From the NCBI GenBank assembly GCA_009823395.1, contig CM020506.1, forward strand, positions 1,601,501 to 1,665,500: a DNA stretch of 64,000 nt. Reading direction: 5' to 3'. Positions 30,811 through 43,886 of this stretch are shown piece by piece; the stretch's first letter is position 1, and every line of letters starts with the position of its first letter. The notes under the pieces were generated by a model that was not told the origin of the DNA, made no database searches, and saw nothing but the letters and a program-made list of their open reading frames with translations. This DNA comes from Thamnaconus septentrionalis (lineage: Eukaryota; Chordata; Actinopteri; Tetraodontiformes; Monacanthidae). The position numbers were made by a program, and so were the translations under genes.

Positions 30811-31590
30811 TGTGTCTCTTTAAAAACTACATCCTCTGCTGTCCCGTGTCTGGCTTCTGTCTCGTGACGAGGGACGTCGCCCACCCGCCCGGCAAACCCA
30901 CCAGTTGATCTGATCATCTCGTTCAAGCGCCGACGGGTCACGACTGGTTACGTCATCGTCAGCCCACTAACGTAAAGCGACCGGCGGCGCTGCCTTGGTC
31001 GGCTCGAGGCTTCCCCGAGGAGCGCGGTCTCGCTCGCTCCGCACGGTATTATGTAACAACCTACATAATCCGCACCAAGAGTTCACTCGACTTAAATTAG
31101 CCAGCTAACTGACGAGGCAACTTGCCCTTTGCTTTTAACACACATTAGCATCGCATTTAAAGTCGGGAAGAAACTTTGCTGCTTCACTTCCGTTTTGCCC
31201 CTGAAACAGTCGTTCGGAGTTCACTGGCAGGTCCTACGTAGGGATGATGAAATGGGTCCTCGACTTTGAACCAGACCAACCTTGCTTAGCGCAAAAAACT
31301 ACGGCTGCAACTACTGCCGCCATTTTTATTGTACTTATTTGTTTTAAATCGCGCCCCTAGCTGGCAAATTAAACCGAAAGTTCAACGTTACGCTGCTGTC
31401 CTACCGCAGGCCCCTCGTATCCCCGAATTTACCAGTTGGTCATGTCCAGGAAGAAGGCGCAGCCGGCTGGGTTGAGCTGGAAGCCTAGCAGTCTCTGAAA
31501 CTCCGAAATGAGGACGTCTTTGTCCGTGGTGCCCATGCAGCTAAACTTCTGCATGAGCTCCGCGTCCACGTCCATGTCCGTGCCCTCCAT
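25287..31590 (-). CDS. ilrun: ilrun (C6orf106 homologue), complete CDS
   Basis: Minus-strand exons: 31590-31433, 29000-28846, 27970-27773, 27677-27373 and 25322-25287. Together they give 852 bases, 283 aa plus stop; human is about 298 aa. Exon 1 encodes a UBA-like N-terminus (LMQKFSC, TDKDVLISEFQRLLGFQL, CAFFLDMTNW). Exons 2-4 encode the NBR1-like FW domain (SFVEDVTIGEGES, KTWRIQNTGAESWPPG, GGDQFGHVN, MYQGQWRMCTSTGLFYGD, VIWVILSVEVGG). A low-complexity tail with NPFASPQKN follows. The last exon carries only GIHGPYPFGQS and the stop, matching the human C-terminus. ILRUN is reported to restrain IRF3- and NF-kB-dependent transcription by acting on p300/CBP; that is family knowledge. The start codon is the first ATG of an MEGTDMDVD N-terminus that matches the human form. 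It is divergent from snrpc. Confidence 0.95.
28060..28805. repeat. Common teleost repeat split by a second insertion
   Basis: The left piece, 28060-28130, has CTGCTGGAGCCC and TGTCATTGGGCGAAGG. The right piece, 28630-28805, has CGGACAATTTAGAGTT, CATGCATGTTTATGGACTG and CACTGTGCCACC. In the usual element these lie close together. Here about 490 bases separate them, ending TCGTTCAGCCCTAAT, which resembles the end of another AT-rich fish element. It lies in the ilrun intron between 28846 and 27970. Confidence 0.65.
29001..31432 (-). other. ilrun intron 1
   Basis: The donor after 31433 (GTAAAT) and the acceptor before 29000 (TTTGACCAG) bound this 2.4-kb intron. It contains a long (CA)n tract at 30726-30815. 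No nested gene was seen. Confidence 0.85.
30726..30815. repeat. Long (CA)n tract ending in an inverted (GT)n
   Basis: About 40 CA units end in CACACACGTGTGTGT, so the right end is self-complementary with the rest. Confidence 0.95.
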
Positions 31591-32575
31591 GGGTGGCGGG
31601 TGTCCCGGAACTCTCCAGAGACAGGGGCTGGTTCGGGGGTGTCCTCTCTCAATTTAGTCCGAGGCCTCGTCCAGCCATAACAACCAGGCTCAACAACAAC
31701 AAGCGTCAGTGCGCATGGCACGAGCAGGGGGACGATGTTTGACGTTGCAACAGCCCGCGCAGCACCTTCGCCAATCACGTAGTTCGGGTCGACGTCATCT
31801 GTTGCTATTTGTAGCCCCCTTCTCATTGGTTTCCCCAATGAATCCGACCTGCTCCTTGACCAACTTAATGCCAGATATCTGACAAATACATATCAGTTAT
31901 GCGGATTTTTTTTAAATTGTATTTTTTTTATTATCTGGCATGACATAATTATTTGTAACGGAATTAGGAGGTCACATTCATAGATGTTTTCTGCGTGTCT
32001 AGTGTCACAATTTGACACGATTCGATATAATAAAACGTTACGCTATTACGGAAATACTAGAGCGCTATTTTTTGACAGCTTTTGAATAGTCTGAAAATTC
32101 TACTTTCCCTCATGTCATTTACGTATGGCATTTTTTTTGTCTACGTTTCACGATTAATTTTTTTTTTACAAAAAAAATAAATGCCATGCAAACGATTCAA
32201 CGGCGTTAGGTGCAGATAAAATATGAATACTAAGAAATCTGGAGAAGGGCGCCATTTTAAGCAGAAGGCATAAAACCCTTTAATGAATAAAAGTGTTTAA
32301 TGTATAGAATCTTTTTTTCAGTTACGTGACCCACCCATAGCCAAAATGACTTTAATGTGTATTCCACGCCATACTTTTAATCTTTAAATTCTTAATCAAA
32401 CCAAAGGTGACCCCAAAAGAATGAGAGGAAAAAAACAAAAACAAAAACACGGCAGATGCTGTAAACAGCGTGTCTGCATTTCAGGCGGAACTAAAGGTGC
32501 GTATGTCTTAAATGTGGTCGGTACATTCATTGGAACACCGGAAGTGTGCGTTCGCTGCGGACACAGCGGTACATC
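31591..32575. promoter_or_regulatory. Divergent promoter region of ilrun and snrpc
   Basis: The two start codons lie 985 bases apart on opposite strands. On the ilrun side there is a minus-strand CCAAT (ATTGG at 31825-31829), a plus-strand CCAAT at 31771-31775 and a CRE-like GACGTCAT at 31791-31798. On the snrpc side, ACCGGAAGTG at 32537-32546 is a strong ETS/GABP-type site 30 bases before the ATG, with ATTGG at 32529-32533. These fit two housekeeping promoters without TATA boxes. The AT-rich middle (about 31900-32450) separates them, so these may be two promoters and not one shared core. Confidence 0.6.
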
Positions 32576-34932
32576 ATGCCTAAGTATGTTCTGAATTTAT
32601 ATTTTTCCTCAACGATATATTTCTTAGATCAGCTCGAGAAAGTTATGCTACGGTTTCTGTTATTTTTAATTTAAGGAACGGTGATAGAGTGTACTTTGAA
32701 ACCATTGTTGGTGGGCGGTTTTTATATCAAATGAACGCGGCGCGATTGTTCAGGCTACGTCTACTTGCTGGATTTAACCTCGGTGCTTTGCATTATGTCG
32801 CTGACCATCGACTTAAACAAAGCGCTTCGTCTAAATAATTTGATTCGTAAGATTTATCTTTTGTGGGCGCATGTCGGAGATCCTTTAAACTCACTCCAAG
32901 CACGGCATTGTAATCATTATTTGCCTGCTCCATTAGCACGACATGGATGGGATTCGTGTTTTTAACTGATTCAAGTAATGGAAGGAGTTAATGTTTATGC
33001 CTAATGCATATCTGTTGTCTTCAAGAGCACCTTTTCTTTTTTTAGATAAGAGTTTTTTCGCCTTGCATATAGTTGTGGATAGAAACAAACTGTGTCGTCC
33101 CAGGCATGTTAGCTTACGATGCTATCATCAATTACCATGAAGCTACATGATTTTTTTTTCCTCGTTAAACGTTGCTTTTTAAACCGTTCGATGAGAATGA
33201 CTTTGCTCATCAGTAATTTCTCCTTCACGTAAATGTTCTCACGCGGTAATGATAGTTTTAGACATGTCTTCTCTTCAAGGAGCCGGAGAAATGCTTCTTA
33301 AAGGCTAAGGTTTTGCCGTGATATCTACGACCTGTGAATGATCCACTATTGGACGCGAGCACACCAGCCAAACAAATAAGTTTATTTCTTTTAAGGAAAA
33401 AAATAAAAGTGTTCCTGTGATTGATTCCCCCCCTTCCCACCTCCCACTCCTGAGTTTGATCTGGTTTTCCCCTTTAAATTTCAATTTACATCCAAACTTG
33501 ATTCATATTGATGCAGGCCTTGGCTCGATGTTCTTGCTTCCTTGTTGCTAATTCCCCTCCTTCCGCCCCCTCTGACAGGTTCTATTGCGACTACTGCGAC
33601 ACCTACCTAACCCATGACTCGGTAAGTTCTCTAAAAGGGTGTTCAAAATATTGGCGACGTCTTCCGTTCCAGTAAAATATCCCGTTGTGCCTTTTTGTTT
33701 CTGCTGCAGCCGTCGGTGAGGAAGACGCACTGCAGCGGCAGAAAACACAAAGAAAATGTGAAAGACTACTATCAGAAGTGGATGGAGGAGCAGGCGCAGA
33801 GCCTCATCGATAAAACAAGTAAACACTTGCCTCTCCGTTGCCTGGCCGCATGGTTGACCCTTTCTCTCTTCACCTGGACAGCTGTAGTCAAACACAAATG
33901 AAAGAAAGCCCATTCTGTGGTTGAGCAAAGTGTTGTCCCAGAACTGAGAAAGACCTTTGAGATGTAAATGCAGATTGTAAACTATTTGCGGTTGGTTATA
34001 TCTTTTCCTTCCCCAACAGCGGCGGCGTTCCAACAGGGGAAGATCACTCCCTCGCCGTTCCCTGGTGGGCCTCCTCCAGGTCAGTCCACCCTCACTGTGC
34101 TCATGAGGACGGTATCGATTCAATCTGGTGATGCTGAACAAAACACAGTCATAGTGTTTCACACTGATCCTGTCCTGTGATGTGTGTGGGAATAAACCAG
34201 GGGGTCCTCCTCGACCTGGCATGCTTCCAACACCCCCTATGGGAGGTCCGCCTATGATGCAGATGATGGGACCTCCGCCTCATGGAATGATGCCCGGTGG
34301 GCCAGGTGAGCGATGCATTTCATGTTTGTGTTACGCACCATCAGATGTGAACACGATCCTTTCAAGGAGTTTACAACTGTGTGTGCGTGTGCAAGACCTC
34401 GTAGCATTGAGTAGTCAGATCATATTGCAAATACCTACTTTAGTCTCGGGTGAAACAGCCGCACACAATTAATTCTATAAATGTCCAGAAAACTATTGGA
34501 GGGAATGTAGGCAATATTACTTAGTTTTAACTTTTATTCAGAAGCAATTTTTTAAACCATGTTTGGATGGAGACACAAACGAGGCAGCCGACAGGCTAAA
34601 TTAACATGTGGCTGTGGTTGCCACTGACTTTGGAGAGTCATCTCCAGGAGACCAGAAAAAAGAGAAACATTTCCACCTGTAACTTTCATTCGCAACACTC
34701 TGATCCTTGGCATTTTCATTTCGACGAGCCCCTGATGTCACTCGTTCTGTGCGACTTGTTGCCAAAAGTCAGAAACCTGAAGCTGTGTTCTCCGCCCCCG
34801 TGACATTTAGGAGGCATGAGGCCGCCGATGGGAGGGCCGATGCAAATGATGCCAGGACCCCCGCACATGATGCGTCACCCTCGACCCATGATGATGCCAG
34901 TCAGGCCGGGCATGATGCGACCGGACAGATAA
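32576..34932 (+). CDS. snrpc: snrpc, U1 small nuclear ribonucleoprotein C, complete CDS
   Basis: Exons: 32576-32583, 33579-33621, 33710-33818, 34020-34079, 34201-34305 and 34811-34932. They total 447 bases, 148 aa plus stop; human is 159 aa. The first exon has only eight coding bases (ATGCCTAA) before a GTATGT donor. The protein starts [17 protein letters not shown] and has the U1-C zinc finger with C6, C9, H24 and H30. [20 protein letters not shown] and TAAFQQGKI follow, then a long Pro/Met/Gly-rich tail ending MMRPDR. U1-C stabilises pairing of U1 snRNP with 5' splice sites in the nucleus. Phases agree at all five introns. The 3' UTR holds a T-run at 35141-35160 and AATAAA at 35336-35341. 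Confidence 0.97.
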
Positions 34933-35335
34933 GAGCGCGTCGCTCCCTTCTGATCTTTGTCGCCATGAACAGAGCCGGTCAAGGGAGGACGTTTGGGATT
35001 TTTGCAGGTTTTCTTCATCCCCTCAATCCACAGAAAATGACGCCTTTGTCATGTTTATCTCTTTTTTTTAAAATGCTACCAGGATGGTATTTATTGCGAC
35101 CTACAGCCGTCATCATTTTTTGCATCTCAATTTTTTTAGGCTTTTTTTTTTTTTTTTTTTAATGTGATGTCCACTGTTTTAATGAGAAAGAAATCCACTG
35201 TTTCACCATCAAACTTTTATAAACACACACACACACACATATACAAAGACCATGTTTTGATATGACTATCTGGGTTTTTTTTGTCCTTATTTTTTGTTTT
35301 ACTTGTTTAGTCTTGTAGTTCATTGAATTGCTTTG

Positions 35336-35341
35336 AATAAA
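35336..35341 (+). terminator. Probable snrpc polyadenylation signal
   Basis: AATAAA lies 404 bases after the snrpc stop, and a T-rich stretch (TTTGTTTTTTATGG) follows. Confidence 0.6.
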
Positions 35342-38300
35342 AATTGGATTTCAAACTGGTTTGTTTTTTATGGCATCACATCAGTCAGGATTGTTTTTCC
35401 TAATGTTTTAAGATGCTTTGAATCAAGCTTGTCTAAACTCTCTCAGGTCCCAACGACTTCAGTGACATACACCCATTCTGAACCAGTGTATTTTAATATA
35501 CTGTCCTAGATTTATGTAGTATTCTGAACAACGTTGCAGTAAAGGCAAGGTTGCTGAAGAAGCAGCAGTGCCTTTTTCTCTTTAGGACTTCAAAGTATGT
35601 TCGGGAAGCAGCGAAGCAACCTGGAACTGATGTTTTAATGCATTTCAAAGAGAATACAACGCAAAACTTGCTCCTGTTATGGAGAATAATTACCATCATT
35701 ACAAATGACCATAATACACCACTATCAGGTTGGGATTTTCCTCTTCAATAACCTGTAAACAACCTGATCTGTCTACCCTGATGCAGCATAAAAACTGCAT
35801 ATATTAGTACTTCTCCTTCGATCCATCACAACAGTATGAGACTATTTGAATTGTAGCCCCTTAATCATGAGTGTGTAGAACACGAGCAGTAGAGGCACCG
35901 CCGCTGCCATCAGTCCCATCCCAGCCACCTGGCTTCTCCTAAATGAATTTGACATTTCTCCTCTCCCTGAAGGTGTGACGGCATCGTCCAGTGTGTCACC
36001 TCCCTGACACGACTGCACCGCTCCCGCTGCATTCTGGGATAAGCCTGCCGCCCCCTCTTCTTAGAGGGGGGAGGAGGGGGGGAATAAATAAATAACAGGA
36101 CCGAGGGCTCTTTGGAGAACGGGCTCCCTCTGGACAACTGTGGAAATTGACCCAGCCCCTCGTTTGTTTGCCCAGTCAAGCATGTTTGCAGAGTTCCGAC
36201 TCTTGCCTAACAATGTGTGTGTCGCCAGCGAATCATTATCTCCACCGGCGCTTGCGTCCGAGCAACTCCCTTTTGTGCATAAAAGGGAAACACTCCCCCT
36301 GCACCTCTCCAATGCAAAGTTGCGGGCACGATGATGAAGTGCCTCAACAGATGGAGCTAGAGAGTCACGCTGCATTGGCAATTAGAGGCAGGCAGCAGTG
36401 AGGCTCCCCAGCTGATCGCGGCCTGTCAGATTGTCTTTGGATCTCACGTTCCTAGAGGACATTATCTTTGTGGTTTTACGGTCTGGGACACTTCAGGGCT
36501 ACACTAACAGTCTTGAAATAATTTGTCAGGGTCAATAGCCATTTGCGTTATGCTATATTTGCTCATTTCTTTACGCTATGTTTGCTGAAAACTGCTGCGG
36601 AGGCATTTCAGATTGGTACAGTGCGCCACATCACGTCGCCCCGGGTAGCCGGCCGACGAGCCTGTTGTAAAATTGGATTAAAAAAAAAAAAAAAATATTA
36701 TAGACAAACTCGCCCAGTTACATGAAATCTGTTGGCCACTTTACAGCACGGAATCCATTAAGTGTCCCACAAACAAGCCCGCTGCGCCACAGCGAGACGG
36801 GAATAAAACCATGTTAATGCACATTTCATGCATATGTTGAGCACGGGCGGATGCCCGTGTGTCATCTAAAATCCAGAGAGTCTTTATGAATATTCAATCC
36901 GGGCCGTGGAGTGGAGCTCTGCCCTGAAGGGAGTAGAGAAGAGTGGGGAAAAGTGTTTATTATTAGAGCTCAGGGGTTGAAGAAGCAAGGCCTCATCACG
37001 ATAAATATGTATTACAATAAATCTTAGAGGAGGGGAGCCACTCCTGAGACGACACTGTGGGGCTTGACCACATGGTCGGGGAATATTATTATATTACTCA
37101 ACCTCAACTGGAGAGGCGACCTCAATTATCGCCGTTGCTCTTAAAACACGAAATAAAAAAATAAAAAAACTGGGGGTGGGTAGGTGGGAGCAAAACTGAA
37201 TAACATCAGATTCTCCATCATGAGCAAGTTCGGATAATTAGAATCCATTATGGAGGTCAAACAATTTGGTTTTCTTTATTCATTTGTGACCAAAAAGGAT
37301 TCGCTCAATTTTTTACTGAATGCATGACGTCTTTAGTCATCATTACAATGATCCATTTTTCATCCATCCATCTTCTACACCTGCTGACTCCTGCACCCAG
37401 AGTCGAAGAGGTCTGCTATTCACATGAGTTTCTTATATATGTATTTGCACACACACACACACACACACACAAGCAATGACTTAATTCTCACAATACCATT
37501 TCATATTTGATCTCGGGATACAATACAGCTTTGAAAAATAATTTTGTTAAGTTGTCTGCTTTAAATTAATGATGAAAAATTCTCTTTCAATCTTTCAATG
37601 AAACCGACTCTTTGCCTCCCGTTTGATCGGGGCGACCGGCTTTCACCCCGTTGCTCTTCCGCTCAAACAGTCGATCACACGGACGTTCCGAGAGACTCGT
37701 CGCAGAGACGAACCTCCGCTGGCCTCGGACCAGCCGGCGAGGCCGCCAAGACGAGGGGCTACAGGACGCTGCCGATTGATTTCCTGCAAATCTGCAGGTT
37801 CTTCATTCATGAGTCATAACGACATTTTACCCCCCCCACCACTTTCCCTCCGTTCTCCCAGCATGCTGTTGGCATCGTTATCGCTCATCATCCTTGGATG
37901 AATAGGAGGCGATAATCCTCTGAAGCCAATTGGCTGCGACTGCACAGAGAGGAGGACAGCGGCGGCTGCGGCGTCCTGGCTTCCGCAGCAGCCATCGACG
38001 AGGTGAACTTTGGGGGAAGAAAGAGACTTTGATGAACTACTTTTCTCCCCTTGTTGCTCCTCCTCCTCCTCCTTCTGCATCTCTGCTCCCTACACTACTC
38101 TGTAATTTAATCCATTTAGTCATGGCTCCAGATCAATATCCATTTTCCTGGGCCTCGGGGAGACCATCTCGGTTTCTGCCTGTTTCAAACGCCGGTTGTG
38201 TCGGCCAGCGGGGGCTCCCATGGGCCCGCGGGCAAATACAGATGTAGTACAGCACAGTCTCCCGGAAAAACCCCCCCGGAACAAAACAATGCAGGGCTCC

Positions 38301-39552
38301 AGTCAAATCTTCCACCGACACGGCAGCTGCCGCCCGAGCCGAGCCCAACGTGTCGGCCGCTCTCACGAGTCGCCTGAAATCGCGGGCCGTCGACTTGATC
38401 GCACACGAATGGCTTCTCTCCCGCCGAGACGTCGAAACACGACGCCCGGTTGGTTGGCTTAGCACATGAGCGACGTTAAATTAGATCCAATTAAGGGTAA
38501 TTTGATTAGCCGAGGCCTCGTAAGTGACCAGGGAACGAGGTTGGTTGGTTGGGTGGGGGGAGATGGAACTCGTATTTCCTCTCCCTCCAGGATTGATTTC
38601 CCGTCAGTGTAATGTTGCAAAGAGGGGAGGGGGGGGGATTTTGCAGATGAAGAGCGAGTTGGCTTTAACACAAAGCGATGAAGAGGCGCGATCGCCCGCC
38701 CCGGCGGCGGCGTCCGGCGTCCGCGAGCAACACGCCAGCATGCGGAAAGGCTGGCCGTTACTGTAAGAGTCAGTCAGCGGACGCCCGCTGGCTGAAGCCG
38801 AACGCTGTTAGCTGGCCTACTTCGGTGGCCCCTGCCACTAGCCAGCAGCACGCTCGGCGGACACTGACAGTGATTCTCCTTCACCTGCTCCACTGCGTTG
38901 TGCATCGCCATGATTTATAAATAAGCGTGTTAAATATTCAGCAGTCAGCATTTGCATTCGAGGTGAATCGTAACTTTGGATGCAACTTGCTGGGAGTGAG
39001 CGCCGCGTGCGTTAGAGGGGCAGGCGGGGCAGGTTACACGACCGCACAGCGAGTGTGGAACACTGGAACACGCAGTTTGGGCGGGCCAGTACAAAATTGA
39101 GTGGATATTTCACTTTCAAACAATTTTTAGTTTTTCGTGTTTTGGCTCTTCTGAACGCCAAAGACAGTTTTCAAATTGCTTGCTTGTTATTTTCGATATT
39201 AGACATGTAAAAATGTAGCCCCTCCTCCACAAGCAGCAAAGCAGAAACCATGCAACCATGTTGACTTGTGTTGTGAGAAGCTGTTCTTTGTTTGAAATAA
39301 ACTGAAATAACTGATGCAAACATGACGGAGATTTCAGGCATCATAAAGATTTTCTCCACCAAGCAATAGGTGGATGTGTTTTGAGTCATATGGGAAGTTT
39401 TAAGTTGAATGGGATGGGAATGTCAGAGGTAATTCATTTTTAAATTGCTAAAAATCTAAATGGCCAATTTAAAAACTGTCTGCACTGATCACGTGTGCTC
39501 AAGTAAACACGAACATAGCACAAAAGATGCCCCTCTAAAAAACGCTTTAAAG

Positions 39553-39738
39553 CAGTGGTTCTCAAACTTTCTCTGTCACGCCCCACCTTGGAGGCCCCCC
39601 AAATTTGACGTGGCTGTGTCTTGAGGGATCCCGATGAACCTGCAAGTGGTCCCATGTCTCTAGGACAAAGTTGACTTTTGACCCCATAGACTTGCATGGC
39701 ATTAGGGTTAGCGATAAGGCTGGAATTAGGGTTAGGCT
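39553..39738. repeat. Second copy of the hAT-end/TTAGGG dispersed repeat
   Basis: CAGTGGTTCTCAAAC at 39553 is followed by the same core (39590-39700) as at 4172. A short spacer with ATTAGGGTTAG and GGAATTAGGGTTAGG comes next and breaks off into an AT-rich palindrome. Confidence 0.85.
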
Positions 39739-39829
39739 TTATATGTATGTATGTATATCTATATATATATCTATATGTATGTATATCTATATATATATAT
39801 AGATATATATAGATATACATACATACATC
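39736..39829. repeat. AT-rich imperfect palindrome
   Basis: TGTATGTATGTATATCTATA on the left is mirrored by TATAGATATACATACATACA on the right, around TATATA runs. It could extrude as a hairpin. Confidence 0.85.
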
Positions 39830-40733
39830 TGGAGTATTTTAACAAGACATATCCTGATATTTTCATCTACTGAACTGAGCTATTTTTCAATTGAAAAAGC
39901 CCTGTAAAATGAATGATGGTTGAGGTTCACACTGGGTGACCAGACTGTTGTATTCCCCTCCTGTTTGTTTTTGTCTCTCCCAAATCTGAACATCTAAAAT
40001 TGGAAAGTCTTAAACTGATGAATTTTTCATGGAACCCTCACCTCCAACTAAAGGACGTGAATCTTTTATCAGGGTCCTCATCTCCTTAAACATATGGCTC
40101 TCATTCATACATGCATGTCAAAGTAGTTGCAAATGTGTGTCTCTTGAGACCGGCCCGGTCCATCACTCTGCTCTGTGGAAAAAAAACGAATGTTCTGTCC
40201 ACGTGCGCGTGACGTCCCAGCCACAACGTCTTGGCTCGTTTGTTTTACGCTACTACTCTAGGCCGAACTTGAAGAAATTATATTAATAGTCAGTAAGTCA
40301 GAAAAAAAAAAAAAAAACATAAACTGGCACAACTTCAATGATTTCCCCAAAGGTATCCATCACGCCAAAGTGCCGAAACCTATTCAGTCTGTGGCAGCAT
40401 TGCTCAGTTAACTCGTTTCATTTGTGCTGTATGCAGGGAACCCCAGCAACACCACAGAAGAAGTTGAAGAGTAAATACAGAAAGCAACTGTTAAGCCTAG
40501 TTACTGCCAAAGAGATTAGTGGAGAGACGCCTGAACGGCAGAGGAAGTTTTATTAGAACTGGGTGGCATTTTCCCATTAAAGGAAGATTAAAGAGCAGCA
40601 CTGACAGATTATCGCTGTGGAAAAAGGTCTTTTTGAGCAATTTCACAGCAGGCTTAAGGGGAAAATCAGGAAACAATATGGGGCACTGTTGAAACTCAAA
40701 ACAATAGGAGGGCTGGTGCTGGCTCACCAAGCA

Positions 40734-40737
<4 letters not shown>

Positions 40738-40765
<28 letters not shown>
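40738..40765 (+). repeat. Poly(A) tract
   Basis: An uninterrupted run of about 28 A, possibly a retroposon tail, but no retroposon body was recognised to its left. Confidence 0.8.
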
Positions 40766-40767
<2 letters not shown>

Positions 40768-41368
40768 AAGTATTTTTTGAATTGAATGGTTTTTCTTTGC
40801 CTGATTTTCCATATAACAGTGAGCTAAATGTAATGGCTTTTGAAAAGACTTAGTCTGCACCACTTTTTGGTTGGAGAGAATGGCTGGCTCAAGCTCGAGC
40901 AGCAACGTGGTGGACGTGAGGCGTCGTCAAATGCAAGAACTCAGTTAATTCAGCGAGCAGTCTAATCTAAAAGGCAACAAATAGACAGAAGTCTACTGTG
41001 TGAGCAGAGCGCTGCGTGAGCAAACAACACAAAAGCCCAAAAGAAAGTGAGGCACAGGTGGTGCTTATATAGACTAATTGCAGCGGGCGGAGGTGCTGAC
41101 GACCAATCAGGAACGAAACTCCACCCTCCATCTACCTGCTGCATGGAGGAAATGAATTCAGAAGACAGCAATAGGGCAGACACACTATTTTGGCCAATAA
41201 CAGACATTCATATTTACATAAGGAGCAGGTCCACATGTTGGCTGCCGCCCATATTACAATGGCATGTTTCTCCATTCTAGACCTCTTGGTCTTATGATTT
41301 TTACCCTGACATCACTGCTGCACCCTGAAGATGTGAGATGGAGTGGGACATTAGACAACATGTCTGAC

Positions 41369-41435
41369 ATTAACATCGTTTGCAATATGTTTTCTGACAA
41401 TTAGATGCTTCGAAACATCACATACTGGACCTTTA
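41369..41435. mobile_element. Degenerate right end of a MITE
   Basis: TAACATCGTTTGCAATATG and CATACTGGACCTTTAG parallel TAACATTGTTTGCAATATT and CACACTGGGCCTTTAA of the element at 22918-23211. The left end is not clear. Confidence 0.6.
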
Positions 41436-43810
41436 GACTCGACTTTGACTGTGCTGTACCCAAAAAATGAAATTACACCGGACTTTAATGGGATGTGACT
41501 TAAGATAAGATATCAGATGAGCATTTATTGTCCAAACTACATTTGCAGTGTATACAGTAACCAAGCATTAGCCGTAAGTAGGAACAAAAAAAATACACAT
41601 AGGTCTCGTCCATGCAAAGAAATTGTGTTCATGCAAAAAAAATAAACATCATGAACAAGATGTACAGGATGGGGGGGGGATTTGTTTGTTCACTTTAAAT
41701 GGAAACTGTTTCCTGCACTTGTTTGATTTACACCCAAGGGCAGAGTGCAGTATCTACGCTTTCACTTTGAGCAAAACAAATAATCAGTCCAAAACTTTGC
41801 ATCTGTGATGCAGATTTTGGCGACGTGCCTGACAACATCGCAGTTTTGCTGCCTCCCTTTCTGCCAAATTGCTGACAGGGACAAAAACGTACTTCCACAA
41901 GTACGTTCCTGCTTGCAGCCTTTGTTCTCGTCGGGAGCAGGAGGAACAATCTTAAACCCCCAACACACATATATATACACACACACAAACGCACTTTTTC
42001 AACATCAACACACAACCTGATGGAGCCGGAGTGCAGAATCTGCAGTTTTACCCCTCGGCGATTGCGGAAGATTACCGCCAAACGCAGAGACATTTTACAA
42101 ATCAATTTTTCCCCAGCCTCAGAGGCATATGCGAAAACCAAAGTGCCCTGAATTATTTCAATCGGGGAGCAGCCTTTGCAATCGAGTGTTGCTCAGCTTA
42201 TCTCCCTGCCAGATATTCTGTTGTTCCCTTCTGTCAGTCAATATGCGCCCATGGTGGCATTGAAAAACCCATCATCTGTTTCCATCTCATCCATGCATGT
42301 AATCGCGCTATGATACGAGGACTCTGCTCTCGTAGGCAAAACCCATCTTTTCTGGCTGGCTGCTCTTCCGCTATTGTCTTCTTCTTCTTCTTTCTTTGCT
42401 TACTTTGTCAAAGTTTTGAGTTACCATCCTGTCAGCTCTGCTAATTGAAAACACTGAAGCTTCCAAAAAAAGTCAAAGAAAAGAACCATTTACAAGCACT
42501 CATTCGTTCCCGCTCTAATATTGCAGACTTTTCTTATTAGAGTTATCAATTCAAGCCTGAGGCGGACACACTCAGGAGGAGACAAAAAAAAAAAAAAGAG
42601 AAGAAAAATAATGTTTGAAACAATGGGAAAGGTACTTTAAGGAAGCAGAGTAGAAGAATCTAGGTTAAGCCAAAAATCACTTTTAAATCTGACGTAGTCG
42701 AGGCAACGAGCCAGGACTGAGTAGCAGAGTGCTAGCCCTTTTTTTTTTACTCTAGCAACAAGTAAAATTGCTTCTAAAAATATTCTCGAAAGAGACGGGG
42801 CAGAGTCTATTTTTGAGGAAGGAGCTGATACTTACACTCTAAAAATTCTTTGATGTTCCAAAGTTAAAAAGGTTAAAAGCCACTGGCGCAGTTCCGCGCA
42901 TCTGACAGCAGATTTAACCATGGCAACAGACGCACGGCGGGAATGCAACATGACAGGACAAACGCATTCCCGCTAACATTCTCCAACATTGATGCGTGCG
43001 CAAAAGCCTTCCTTTTATAAATACTCCCCAGCTGAACCGTCGATGATGATTCATGTCTTGCCCACCGGCACGTGCCTTGGATTTCTGTTTCCAGCTGCGC
43101 TAGCAAACAATGGAGGTGGAACGTCTGGCTTTTTCTAGCCTAGAGATGAGTCTCGACGCATCGATAGCGTCTCTGACTGATTAACGAGCGCCAATATGGT
43201 CGCCGGCGTCGGGCTGCTGCAGTGGACACGGATCCTGCCAAGTGCAATCATCATGGTGGCGCTACGTGAGGGTGACCCGGCAGCGAACCGTCAGCATAAT
43301 GTGAAGATGAATTAAGGGACCATTGCAGTTCATCAGACCTGCTTGTCGGATGGTTGAGCGGCTCTGAGCGCCGGGGTGAGAGGTGCGCTGGATTAAAAGG
43401 GGTTGTGTCCTACCCTTTACCTGCCTCCTCATCCTCGCCTTACCCTTTATCCCGTCTGCACATTATTCATCTTCTTCGCTTAATTTCTGCGTCCGCTTTG
43501 TCCTTCCGCTGAACTTTGCCGTCCCGTCTTTATTCTCTACCTAAAAGCCTCTGGTGCGAGTAGATTTTTACAATCAGACTAAACTGAACGTTTTTTTTTG
43601 TTGTCTTTTTTTAACAATCATAGCCAACTTCTATGGTGCCGAATGCGTTTAATCTTTGTGCGCCCCCCCCCACCTCCCCCCAAATTATGCGGAAACAGCC
43701 GGAAACGTGGAGCTGTGCCCATTGTTTTCACTGCGAGCAGCACGCGGAGCGCTGACCCAACACAGGAAGCTCTGCGTGCCTCTGGCTGCGACACAAACAT
43801 TTACCCCTCA

Positions 43811-43886
43811 GTGCACACACATGCATACGCGCGCACGCACCAAACACACACACACACGTGCGCGCGTGCATGCACACATGCATACA
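43811..43886. repeat. Imperfect CA/CG alternating tract
   Basis: CA and CG dinucleotides are interspersed with CATGCATAC, with alternating purine-pyrimidine character throughout. Confidence 0.85.

Noticed and set aside
30603..30941. Minus-strand frame with long CVCVCV run
   Set aside because: It is the translation of the CA microsatellite in ilrun intron 1.
42031..42444. 137-residue plus-strand frame
   Set aside because: No known domain, a poly-Phe stretch from a T-rich tract, and no splice support.
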